In this document: piece after piece, positions 15,442 through 21,729 of the stretch | Position numbering within the stretch: position 1 is the first letter of the stretch | How the letters are laid out: each line of letters opens with the position of its first letter | Origin: Arthrobacter sp. efr-133-TYG-118 | GTDB lineage: Bacteria; Actinomycetota; Actinomycetes; Actinomycetales; Micrococcaceae | Length of the DNA: 64,000 nucleotides | Reading direction: 5' to 3' | Assembly (NCBI RefSeq): GCF_030209755.1 | Contig: NZ_JARVRH010000016.1 | Span: 55,841-119,840 of the forward strand | The notes under the pieces: generated by a model | Seen by the model: the letters and a program-made list of their open reading frames with translations, nothing else | Told to the model about the DNA's origin: nothing | The model's database searches: none | Translations under genes and position numbers: made by a program

Positions 15442-17643
15442 ATGCCCGAAAACCTGAACGACCCGTTCGTCGCCGAGTCTGCCGAAGTAGCAGAGACCGC
15501 CGTCGAGATCGCCGAAACCGCACCCGCCGCTGAGTTCATCGAGGCTGCAGCGCCCGCTGAGGCCCCGGCCCCGGTTGAGGCTCCTGCCTTTGTTGAGGCA
15601 CCCGCTGAGGCGCCCGCTAAGGCTGAGGCCCCGGCTGCGGCCCAGGCCGAATCACCCGTCGAGGAAGAGGAAGAGGGCATCCGCTTCGTCGACCTCGGAA
15701 TCGACCCCCGCGTCCTGGCCGCACTGCAGGACGTCGGCTACGAGAAGCCGTCTCCGATCCAGGCAGCAACCATTCCGCTGCTGCTCGAAGGCCGCGACGT
15801 CGTCGGCCTCGCCCAGACCGGTACCGGTAAGACTGCAGCATTCGCAGTACCGGCACTGTCCCGCCTTGCCGAACTCCACGACCTCAACGGCCCGTCCCGC
15901 AAGACCCAGGCCCTGGTTCTCGCTCCGACCCGCGAGCTCGCGCTCCAGGTTGCCGAGGCCTTCACCTCGTACGCCAAGCACATTGACGACTTCACGGTCC
16001 TCCCCGTCTACGGTGGCTCCGCCTATGGCCCGCAGCTTGCTGGCCTGCGCCGCGGTGCACAGGTTGTTGTCGGTACCCCGGGCCGTGTCATCGACCACAT
16101 CTCCAAGGGTTCCCTGGACCTGTCCGAGCTGCAGTACCTCGTACTGGACGAAGCCGACGAGATGCTCCGCATGGGCTTCGCCGAGGACGTTGAGCAGATC
16201 TTCCAGCAGACCCCGGAAGACCGCCAGGTTGCGCTGTTCTCTGCCACCATGCCGAGCCAGATCCGCCGCATGTCCAAGCAGTACCTGAACAACCCGGCCG
16301 AGATCTCGGTCAAGTCCAAGACCACCACCGGCGCCAACACGCGCCAGCGGTACCTGCAGGTCATGGGCCCGCACAAGCTCGATGCGCTGACCCGCATCCT
16401 CGAGGTGGAAGAGTTCGACGGCGTTATCGCCTTCGTGCGCACCAAGATGGCTACTGAGGACCTGGCTGACAAGCTGAAGTCCCGCGGCTTCCAGGCCGCC
16501 GCCATCAACGGTGACATTCCGCAGCAGCAGCGCGAACGGACTGTCGACGCGCTGAAGGAAGGCCGCATCGACATCCTCGTGGCCACCGACGTCGCGGCCC
16601 GTGGCCTTGACGTTGAGCGCATCAGCCACGTGGTCAACTACGACATCCCGCACGACACCGAGTCCTACGTCCACCGCATCGGCCGTACCGGCCGTGCAGG
16701 CCGTAGCGGCGACGCCATCCTGTTCATGACGCCGCGGGAGAAATACCTGCTGCGTTCGATCGAGAAGGCCACCCGCCAGCCGGTTGAGCAAATGCATCTG
16801 CCCACCGCCGAGACGGTCAACACGTTGCGTCTGGGCAAGTTCGCAGACAAGATCACGGAGACCCTCGAGTCCGAGGACGTTGCCGCGTTCCGTGACTTGA
16901 TCTCCTCCTACGAAGAGGAGCACAACGTTCCGGCTTCGGAGATCGCTGCTGCACTGGCCGTCATGGCACAGGGCGGCCAGCCGCTCCTGGTCAAGGAACT
17001 GCCGGCTGCACCGGAATTCCAGAAGCGCGAGCGCTCCAAGGACGGCTTCGGTTCACGTGGCCCCACCCGCACCCTCACCGAGGGCAACGCCACCTACCGG
17101 ATCGCCGTCGGACGCCGCCAGCGCGTCATGCCGGGTTCGATCGTTGGCGCCATTGCCAACGAAGGCGGCATCTCCTCGGCACAGATCGGCGGCATCGACA
17201 TCCGCTCGGACCACTCCCTCGTGGAGCTTCCGGCGGACCTGAGCCCCGAGCAACTGCGTGCACTGTCCCGCACCCGGATCGGCGGCGAGCTGATCCACCT
17301 CGAGCTGGACAACGGTCGCAAGCCTGCCTCTGACAGGGGCGGCGAGCGTGGCGGTTACTCCGGTGGCAGCCGCGGCGGCGAGCGTGGCGGCTACTCCGGT
17401 GGAGACCGTGGCGGAAACTTCAAGGGCAACGGTGGCTTCAAGAAGGAGTTCCGTAAGACTGAAGGCGACCGCGGCGGCTACGCCGGTGGCGAGCGTTCTT
17501 CCGCTGACCGCGGCGGCCGTTCCTACAGCGAGCGCAGCGGCGCCGGTACCGGGACGGGCAGCTACGGCGGCAACGCCGCACGCAAGCCGCGCACTGGCGG
17601 CGACGCAGGCAACCGCGATTTCAACCGCAAGGGTAAGTGGTAA
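15442..17643 (+). CDS. deaD: DEAD-box ATP-dependent RNA helicase (DeaD/CsdA type)
   Basis: 733-residue helicase for structured RNA, ribosome assembly and mRNA turnover. Residues 1-75 are a low-complexity tail rich in Ala, Pro and Glu. The core has the Q motif FVDLGIDPRVLAALQDVGYEKPSPIQ split over its start, Walker A AQTGTGKT at 124-131, DEAD at 236-239, SAT near 267 and HRIGRTGRAGR from 411. The DbpA/CsdA RNA-binding domain follows (TYRIAVGRRQRVMPGSIVGAI to LIHLEL, about 540-620). The last 110 residues are repeats of GGERGGYSGG and DRGG, an RGG-like disordered RNA-binding tail. ATG 15442 is chosen because upstream codons translate the leader. A strong terminator follows. Confidence 0.95.
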   Translation: MPENLNDPFVAESAEVAETAVEIAETAPAAEFIEAAAPAEAPAPVEAPAFVEAPAEAPAKAEAPAAAQAESPVEEEEEGIRFVDLGIDPRVLAALQDVGYEKPSPIQAATIPLLLEGRDVVGLAQTGTGKTAAFAVPALSRLAELHDLNGPSRKTQALVLAPTRELALQVAEAFTSYAKHIDDFTVLPVYGGSAYGPQLAGLRRGAQVVVGTPGRVIDHISKGSLDLSELQYLVLDEADEMLRMGFAEDVEQIFQQTPEDRQVALFSATMPSQIRRMSKQYLNNPAEISVKSKTTTGANTRQRYLQVMGPHKLDALTRILEVEEFDGVIAFVRTKMATEDLADKLKSRGFQAAAINGDIPQQQRERTVDALKEGRIDILVATDVAARGLDVERISHVVNYDIPHDTESYVHRIGRTGRAGRSGDAILFMTPREKYLLRSIEKATRQPVEQMHLPTAETVNTLRLGKFADKITETLESEDVAAFRDLISSYEEEHNVPASEIAAALAVMAQGGQPLLVKELPAAPEFQKRERSKDGFGSRGPTRTLTEGNATYRIAVGRRQRVMPGSIVGAIANEGGISSAQIGGIDIRSDHSLVELPADLSPEQLRALSRTRIGGELIHLELDNGRKPASDRGGERGGYSGGSRGGERGGYSGGDRGGNFKGNGGFKKEFRKTEGDRGGYAGGERSSADRGGRSYSERSGAGTGTGSYGGNAARKPRTGGDAGNRDFNRKGKW

Positions 17644-17667
17644 ACAGGACTAGTTCCTGGGTTTCTG

Positions 17668-17704
17668 GCCAGAGGCCGGCTTTCGAGCCGGCCTCTGGCT
17701 GTTT
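17668..17704 (+). terminator. Rho-independent-like terminator after deaD
   Basis: A perfect 14-bp stem (17668-17681 and 17686-17699) with a 4-base loop, followed by TGTTT, 25 bases after the helicase stop. Confidence 0.8.
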
Positions 17705-17761
17705 AACGGGCGCGGGTTAACGGTGGCCCAGGTCCGGCGTCCGCTGTGGAAAGGTAGGTTC

Positions 17762-18129
17762 ATGGGATTCCTTGATGGATTGAAGAAGAACCTCGGCTTC
17801 GACAAGGCCGAACGGAAGGCGACTGGAGGGCCCTCCGAGGCCCGCAGGAGGCCGCTGAGGCTTCCACGGGGGAGACGGTCCAAAGTGCCGGGCCGGACCC
17901 GTCAGCGGAAGCAGGAGCTCTCGCGGCTCCGGGCGCCGCAGTGTCCGACGCCGGTGCTCCCGCCGCCGGCGCACGGCAGGTCACCGAAGTCGTAGTGGAA
18001 GCAGACGATACCCTCAGCGGCATCGCCATGCAGTTCGGCGTTGATTTGGATGCCCTGATCGCAGTGAACGCGGATACCGTGCCCAACCCGGACCACATCT
18101 ACCCGGGCCAGGTGCTCCGCTTGCCCTGA
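17762..18129 (+). pseudogene. LysM-domain protein interrupted by a frameshift
   Basis: The ATG at 17762, with a GGAAAGG ribosome site, starts MGFLDGLKKNLGFDKAERKA, then the frame degenerates into arginine-rich sequence. The -1 frame picks up an acidic Ala/Pro/Glu linker (QEAAEASTGETVQSAG) and a C-terminal LysM domain with DDTLSGIAMQFGVDLDALIAVN and IYPGQVLRLP, ending at 18129. The two halves together give a normal small cytoplasmic LysM protein of the YgaU/Kbp kind. The switch lies between about 17815 and 17845 and equals loss of one base. No start codon with a ribosome site opens the second frame. It could be a real pseudogene, a sequencing error or, less likely, programmed frameshifting; I see no slippery heptamer. 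Confidence 0.65.
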
Positions 18130-18247
18130 TTCAGACTCTTTCCGGGTCAAGAATCCCGTGCGGATGCAAATTGTGTCGGCGCCGTTTTTCCCTGTCCCGC
18201 AGCCGATTTGTGGCCTGAGAAATCGTCCGGTAGAGTATTTACTCGTT

Positions 18248-18319
18248 GCCCCCCTAGCTCAGTGGTAGAGCGCGTTCTTGGTAAGAACGAGGTCACCGGA
18301 TCGATTCCGGTGGGGGGCT
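18248..18319 (+). tRNA. tRNA-Thr (GGT anticodon)
   Basis: Full cloverleaf: acceptor GCCCCCC/GGGGGGC, D arm GCTCAGTGGTAGAGC, anticodon stem CGTTC/GAACG with loop TTGGTAA, and a T arm with ACCGG/CCGGT. The anticodon GGT reads ACC and ACU. The 3' CCA is not encoded. Confidence 0.95.
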
Positions 18320-18381
18320 CTGAATGAGGGCCTGTGTCAAGGCGGTTTTTGACCGGCTTGATGCAGGTTTTTCTCATTCGT

Positions 18382-18458
18382 GGCGGTGTAGCTCAGTTGG
18401 TTAGAGCGCACGACTCATAATCGTGAGGTCGGGAGATCGAGCCTCCCCACCGCTACCA
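18382..18458 (+). tRNA. tRNA-Met (CAT anticodon), elongator type
   Basis: Full cloverleaf: acceptor GGCGGTG/CACCGCT with a G-T first pair, D arm GCTCAGTTGGTTAGAGC, anticodon stem CACGA/TCGTG with loop CTCATAA. The 3' CCA is encoded. The lack of the three G-C pairs at the anticodon stem base argues against the initiator tRNA. Confidence 0.95.
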
Positions 18459-18460
18459 AG

Positions 18461-18488
18461 AAAATCCCCGCTACGGCGGGGATTTTTT
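18461..18488 (+). terminator. Terminator after the tRNA pair
   Basis: AAAATCCCCG pairs with CGGGGATTTT around a short loop and is followed by T residues: a textbook intrinsic terminator, two bases after the encoded CCA of tRNA-Met. Confidence 0.9.
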
Positions 18489-18489
18489 C

Positions 18490-18910
18490 GTTTCCGGGTA
18501 TAGTCGCGCCGAGCAAGACGCCGATCGAAGAAGTCGCCCTTCGCCGGCAGGCCAAGCGTTCCCCTGGTCCTGACCGAAGCCGACAAGTCTGCTGGGCACT
18601 TGCCGTAAAGATTTCGTAAAGATCCTGTCGAAAAGCTGAGAGCGCGCGAGAGCTGCCGATAGTTTTTAGAGGCGCCGTCACTTGGGTGTCCCCCAATCCT
18701 CAGGTGGCGGCGCTTCTCGAAGTTGGCCACTTCCTTAGGGGACAAACAGATTCTTGCATAAGCATTTGGCGCGCGAGCGGGCAGTCTTAGTTGAATCTTG
18801 ATCTTTTCTTAGTGTTTCCTTGAGGTTCACCCTGTAATGGGGCGGTTTCGTCGGCGGGCTATCTCCAGCTACGATCAGGAGGTTGTCCGGACCGAAAGGC
18901 ATTCCTGCTC
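18490..18910. other. Gene-poor stretch with one large hairpin
   Basis: No convincing gene in 420 bases. GCGCCGTCAC near 18672 pairs with GTGGCGGCGC near 18706 (one G-T pair), and the loop holds a second small hairpin (TTGGG/CCCAA). A repeated CGTAAAGAT lies near 18604-18620. The hairpin could be a terminator or part of a small RNA; neither is shown. Confidence 0.4.
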
Positions 18911-19150
18911 GTGGATTTTGGCCGCTATCTCATGGACCTTGTGGTCTTCCTTGGCATCACAGTTGTGCTGATGTGTTCTTTCCACCTGCTGGTGCTGAGG
19001 CACAAGCAGCGGAAGTTCGCGAAGTTGCCGCGCCCTGAGAAACGGTCACTTCCGGGCCGCGATGCCCAGGCGGGCTCGGGGCGAAGTCATATGCGGGTGC
19101 TACATGCTTGCGATCAACAGGCGGCTGTCACCGGCGTCCAAAGGCCATGA
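18911..19150 (+). CDS. Hypothetical small membrane protein
   Basis: 79-residue frame from a GTG. The first 30 residues give one credible transmembrane helix (LMDLVVFLGITVVLMCSF) followed by a basic stretch, KQRKFAKLPRPEKR, which would stay in the cytoplasm. GAAAGG lies about 12 bases before the start, longer than ideal. The last 25 residues have unconvincing composition, so the real protein could be shorter or the frame may be chance. No family is recognised. It sits in the AT-richer, gene-poor stretch after the tRNA genes. Confidence 0.4.
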   Translation: MDFGRYLMDLVVFLGITVVLMCSFHLLVLRHKQRKFAKLPRPEKRSLPGRDAQAGSGRSHMRVLHACDQQAAVTGVQRP

Positions 19151-19214
19151 CAATGGCTACTATCGCCGCGACGACCAGCACCGTCGCAACCCAGATCCAT
19201 TGTTGCCCGTCCAA
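19128..19214 (-). CDS. Possible 28-residue single-helix membrane peptide
   Basis: From a TTG at 19214 the frame reads a charged start, DGQQWIW, then VATVLVVAAIVAIVMAF and the basic end GRR: the composition of a bacterial single-pass small protein. The longer open frame upstream (to 19424) runs through repeat B2 and looks non-coding. There is only a weak purine stretch as ribosome site and no known family. It overlaps the last codons of the small ORF on the other strand, so at most one of the two may be real. Confidence 0.25.
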   Translation of the reverse strand: MDGQQWIWVATVLVVAAIVAIVMAFGRR

Positions 19215-19446
19215 GTTCGCCCCACTCTCAGGTGTTGGTCCAGTCTCCCAAAATGGAGGGTATTGAGCGAGCTCTGGCCGGAAGATTCCGCCTCTTCGGG
19301 ACGGCGGAGCCCCAAGGCCTCCCGTCCTGACCTTCTTTGAAAAGCGATGCCGCGCAACACGCCGACGACACGCCGCTGACGGGGCCTTCTCGGATTCAAA
19401 GAGGGTCAGGATTGGCGCGCGCACACACCCTGTCGCCGGGATCCCC
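19151..19446. other. Intergenic stretch holding repeat B2
   Basis: About 300 bases between the small ORFs and the LysM gene. Apart from the end of the possible small peptide and the 87-bp element B2 nothing is recognised here. Confidence 0.5.
19325..19411. repeat. 87-bp inverted-repeat element B, copy 2
   Basis: It has the same length as B1 (6604-6690). The first 16 bases are identical (TCCTGACCTTCTTTGA) and 15 of the last 17 agree, while the middle is diverged and its inner stem is weaker. It lies 35 bases beyond the stop codon of the minus-strand LysM gene. Confidence 0.85.
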
Positions 19447-20355
19447 TTAGTTCAGTGCGATGACAAGCATCTGATTGGTGCCCGGGATGCATGTCTGTAG
19501 TATCGCCCGAGGAAAGCCTCCGAATACCGCTGCGACGTTGTTGGTGGTCCCGCCTTGGGGCACCTGGCCGCGTGCCGTCACCGTGTACGTGCCGTAACCG
19601 GGGATGCTCACCGTTTCGCCGACGCCGATGCCCGAGAATCGTGCCCACCCGCCGCAGAAATCATGTTCGGTAATGAACAGCGAGTAGGCGTCCGTGGGGG
19701 TGAAGTGGATCGGGCCAATGCAACTGTCCACGGCGGCCTGGCCGCCTGAACCTGCAACGTAGATGGTCCGCACCGCCGGAGCGGGGGCCGGAGCCGGAGC
19801 CGGGGCTGGTGCAGGCGCCGGAGCGGGTGCCGGGGCCGCGGCAACCGGCGGCCCTGTCAGCTTCAGCACTTGGCCGGGCACGATGACGGAATAGGCGCTG
19901 AGCCCATTGGCTGCCAGCATCCCGTTGACGTCGACGCCGAACCTGGCAGCTATCGAGCCAACGGTGTCGCCGCTGACCACCGTGTAGGCGTTCGTGTCAG
20001 GCGCAGCAGCCGGAGCAGGCGCAGGAGCCGGAGCGCGTGGAGCTGCGACTGCGGCCGGCGCCTGCGCCTGTACTGGCGCCTGCGTGGCTGCCGGCGTCGG
20101 ACTGGCATCGGCCTGCGAAGGCGCGGCAATCCCGGCTCCCGAACCGACGTGCGGGGCGATTGCGGCGTTCGTGCCCGCCGGCGCAAGTACCTGTGCGTCG
20201 TTCTGCATCGTCACGGCCGCAATGGCGACCACTGCCACAATCGCCCAGGTGGCTATTGATGCCTTGTACCTCGTGAGTGTTCTTACCCCCGCGGATATCA
20301 GGGTGAGGACGTTGCCTCCGCTGATCCCGCTGTGCCTGTACTCCTGCTGATACAT
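19447..20355 (-). CDS. Membrane-anchored LysM protein with a sortase-like C-terminal domain
   Basis: 302 residues from the ATG at 20355; the longer frame (to 20637) covers a regulatory region and is rejected. There is a cytoplasmic start of about 35 residues, one transmembrane helix (ATWAIVAVVAIAAVTM), a long Ala/Pro linker, a LysM domain (YTVVSGDTVGSIAARFGVDV to VPGQVLKL), a second Pro-Ala run of about 30 residues, then 105 residues with LFITEHDFCGGWARF, a strand-rich middle (SIPGYGTYTVTARGQV) and ILQTCIPGTNQMLVIAL at the end. The TC followed by a hydrophobic strand resembles the catalytic-cysteine strand of sortases, with His in the earlier block, but the usual arginine is not obvious. It is probably a cell-wall protein; sortase activity is speculative. 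Confidence 0.75.
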   Translation of the reverse strand: MYQQEYRHSGISGGNVLTLISAGVRTLTRYKASIATWAIVAVVAIAAVTMQNDAQVLAPAGTNAAIAPHVGSGAGIAAPSQADASPTPAATQAPVQAQAPAAVAAPRAPAPAPAPAAAPDTNAYTVVSGDTVGSIAARFGVDVNGMLAANGLSAYSVIVPGQVLKLTGPPVAAAPAPAPAPAPAPAPAPAPAPAVRTIYVAGSGGQAAVDSCIGPIHFTPTDAYSLFITEHDFCGGWARFSGIGVGETVSIPGYGTYTVTARGQVPQGGTTNNVAAVFGGFPRAILQTCIPGTNQMLVIALN

Positions 20356-20499
20356 GTCGGATCCCCGTGGTTCATCGTTTCTGGGGCCGGTCGGTTGGCT
20401 GGCCCGGGAAGTGATACGCAGGCGCAGGGGATGGCGCTTGTTGAGACCCTTTTGCATAAATGCGCAGCACTGAGGAATCCCTCGATTCCGCCCATTTTG

Positions 20500-20560
20500 A
20501 ATATGTCCATCAACGGGATGTAGCCCGGTTTTTTGGATATATCCATCAATGAGATTTATG
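20500..20560 (-). promoter_or_regulatory. Direct repeat upstream of the LysM gene
   Basis: On the minus strand TTGATGGATATATCCA and TTGATGGACATATTCA occur about 36 bases apart, some 160 bases before the LysM start. Each half contains a near-palindrome (GGATATATCC). The arrangement suits a dimeric regulator or an RNA element; it is a prediction only. Confidence 0.45.
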
Positions 20561-20752
20561 AATGAGGCATTCCTTTTCCTGCTGCAGGTGATTTGAGTGT
20601 AGGAATGGGAAATTCCCTCCACACGAGTGGGTGCCACTTGCTTTTATTTACGACTGCCCGCCAAGCACTCGTAAGTCTTCTTCGGTGGCGGGAGGTTGCC
20701 TGCACGGGCCCGTGCTCCCAGCCCGCGGGGGCGGAGGGGTGTTTAGGATTAA

Positions 20753-20768
20753 ACTAAGCCTGCTTAGT
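20753..20768. promoter_or_regulatory. Perfect palindrome ACTAAG-CCTG-CTTAGT
   Basis: A 6-bp perfect inverted repeat with a 4-base spacer in an AT-rich patch, followed by two TTAGTAAT copies. The shape fits a MarR/TetR-type operator. The regulator is not evident. Confidence 0.4.
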
Positions 20769-20871
20769 AATTAGTAATCATATTTATCCGGAGAATTTAC
20801 GAATTCGGCAATGCCCCTCCGCAAATGCGGAGCGGCCATTTTTCGAGAATTTACCCGCCGTCCTGGGGAGG

Positions 20872-20936
20872 GCTTGACCACTGTGCTTGACCACTGTGCT
20901 TGACCGCTGTGCTTGACCGCTGTGCTTGACCACTGC
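20872..20936 (+). repeat. Five tandem 13-bp units GCTTGACC(A/G)CTG(T/C) upstream of the SDR-like gene
   Basis: Units at 20872, 20885, 20898, 20911 and 20924 are head to tail without gaps; three carry A and two carry G at one place. Each contains TTGACC, close to a -35 box, and the array ends 14 bases before the ATG at 20951. Copy number may vary by slippage and could move promoter elements. Confidence 0.95.
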
Positions 20937-20938
20937 GA

Positions 20939-20944
20939 CAGAAT
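20939..20944 (+). promoter_or_regulatory. -10-like box (CAGAAT) of the SDR-like gene
   Basis: CAGAAT is 6 bases before the ATG at 20951. The TTGACC of the fourth tandem unit (20913-20918) is 20 bases upstream, longer than the usual 17 to 18. Confidence 0.4.
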
Positions 20945-20950
20945 GGGTCC

Positions 20951-21607
20951 ATGAGTCGAATCGCAATCATCGGCGGCCACGGCAAAGTGGCCTTGCAACT
21001 CTCCCGCATCCTGAGCAACGAAGGTCACGTGGTCACTTCCTTCATTCGCAATCCGGAACACGCGCCCGACGTCACAGTCACGGGCGCGGCCCCGGTAATA
21101 CTTGACGTCGAGAATTCGACGACGGCGGAGATCGCCTCTGCGCTTGACGGCCACGACGCTGTGGTGTGGTCCGCCGGGGCAGGCGGAGGGAATCCGCAAC
21201 GTACGTATGCCGTGGACAAGGACGCCGCCATCCGCTCGATGGATGCTGCGGCGCAGGCGGGCGTGGCCCGCTATGTGATGGTGTCCTACTTCGGCGCAGG
21301 TCCCAGCCATGGCGTTCCCGAGGGCAACAGCTTCTACGCTTACGCAGAAGCCAAAGCCGCAGCCGACGAGTACCTGCGCGCTACTGATCTCGACTGGACG
21401 GTCCTGGGCCCGGGCGCGCTGACCAGTGAGCCGGGGTCTGCGCTCATTGAGGTAAGCCCGGCGGACCCGGGCACCGGGACTGAAACCTCACGGGCCAATG
21501 TCGCCTTGGTGGCTGCCGCCGTCTTGGAACTGCCCGAGACTGTCCGCCGCACCATCGAGTTCCGGGACGGCTCGGTGCCCGTGGTGGAGGCCCTCACCGC
21601 GTCCTAG
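20951..21607 (+). CDS. NAD(P)H-binding atypical SDR protein
   Basis: 218-residue Rossmann protein. The N-terminus MSRIAIIGGHGKVALQLSRIL is the dinucleotide fold with GGHGKV in place of GxxGxxG, followed by HDAVVWSAGAG and YFGAGPSHG; AYAEAKAAADEYLRATDLDWTVLGPG is the family block after the active-site region. The classical YxxxK is modified, as in the YwnB/NmrA-like atypical group that binds NAD(P)H and senses redox state or reduces quinones. The start is leaderless. It is directly preceded by the 13-bp tandem array, so expression may be variable. It stands alone before the antiporter gene. Confidence 0.85.
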   Translation: MSRIAIIGGHGKVALQLSRILSNEGHVVTSFIRNPEHAPDVTVTGAAPVILDVENSTTAEIASALDGHDAVVWSAGAGGGNPQRTYAVDKDAAIRSMDAAAQAGVARYVMVSYFGAGPSHGVPEGNSFYAYAEAKAAADEYLRATDLDWTVLGPGALTSEPGSALIEVSPADPGTGTETSRANVALVAAAVLELPETVRRTIEFRDGSVPVVEALTAS

Positions 21608-21729
21608 CTGCACCCAAGCGTCGCGGACGGCTCCAAACCGGGCCGGGACTGCGCTCTGCCGGGATATCTTGGTAGGGCTAGTCCCTCGGCCGGGACGCTG
21701 CCGCTACGACGTCTGGGGAAATCGGAAAC

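Larger units (their letters stand above)
20356..20950. other. 595-bp divergent control region, AT-rich, no gene
   Basis: It separates the LysM gene from the SDR-like gene. It holds a pair of direct repeats (20500-20560), a 16-bp palindrome (20753-20768), two copies of GAGAATTTAC (near 20792 and 20845) and the 13-bp tandem array. Base composition is clearly lower in GC than its neighbours. No RNA family is recognised; I looked for the c-di-AMP riboswitch common before actinobacterial LysM genes and do not see its conserved core. Confidence 0.5.

Noticed and set aside
15652..16923. 423-codon minus-strand frame inside deaD
   Set aside because: Shadow of the helicase gene; no motif, no ribosome site.
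17821..17860. Programmed -1 frameshift in the LysM gene
   Set aside because: No slippery heptamer in the right phase and no downstream pseudoknot could be seen, so a mutation or sequencing error is likelier.
20356..20637. Extended N-terminus for the LysM protein (start at 20637)
   Set aside because: The extra 94 codons read through operator-like repeats and have no protein features; the membrane-anchor start at 20355 is normal for the family.
20356..20640. c-di-AMP (ydaO-type) riboswitch before the LysM gene
   Set aside because: It was looked for because such riboswitches precede many actinobacterial cell-wall genes, but the conserved core is not present.
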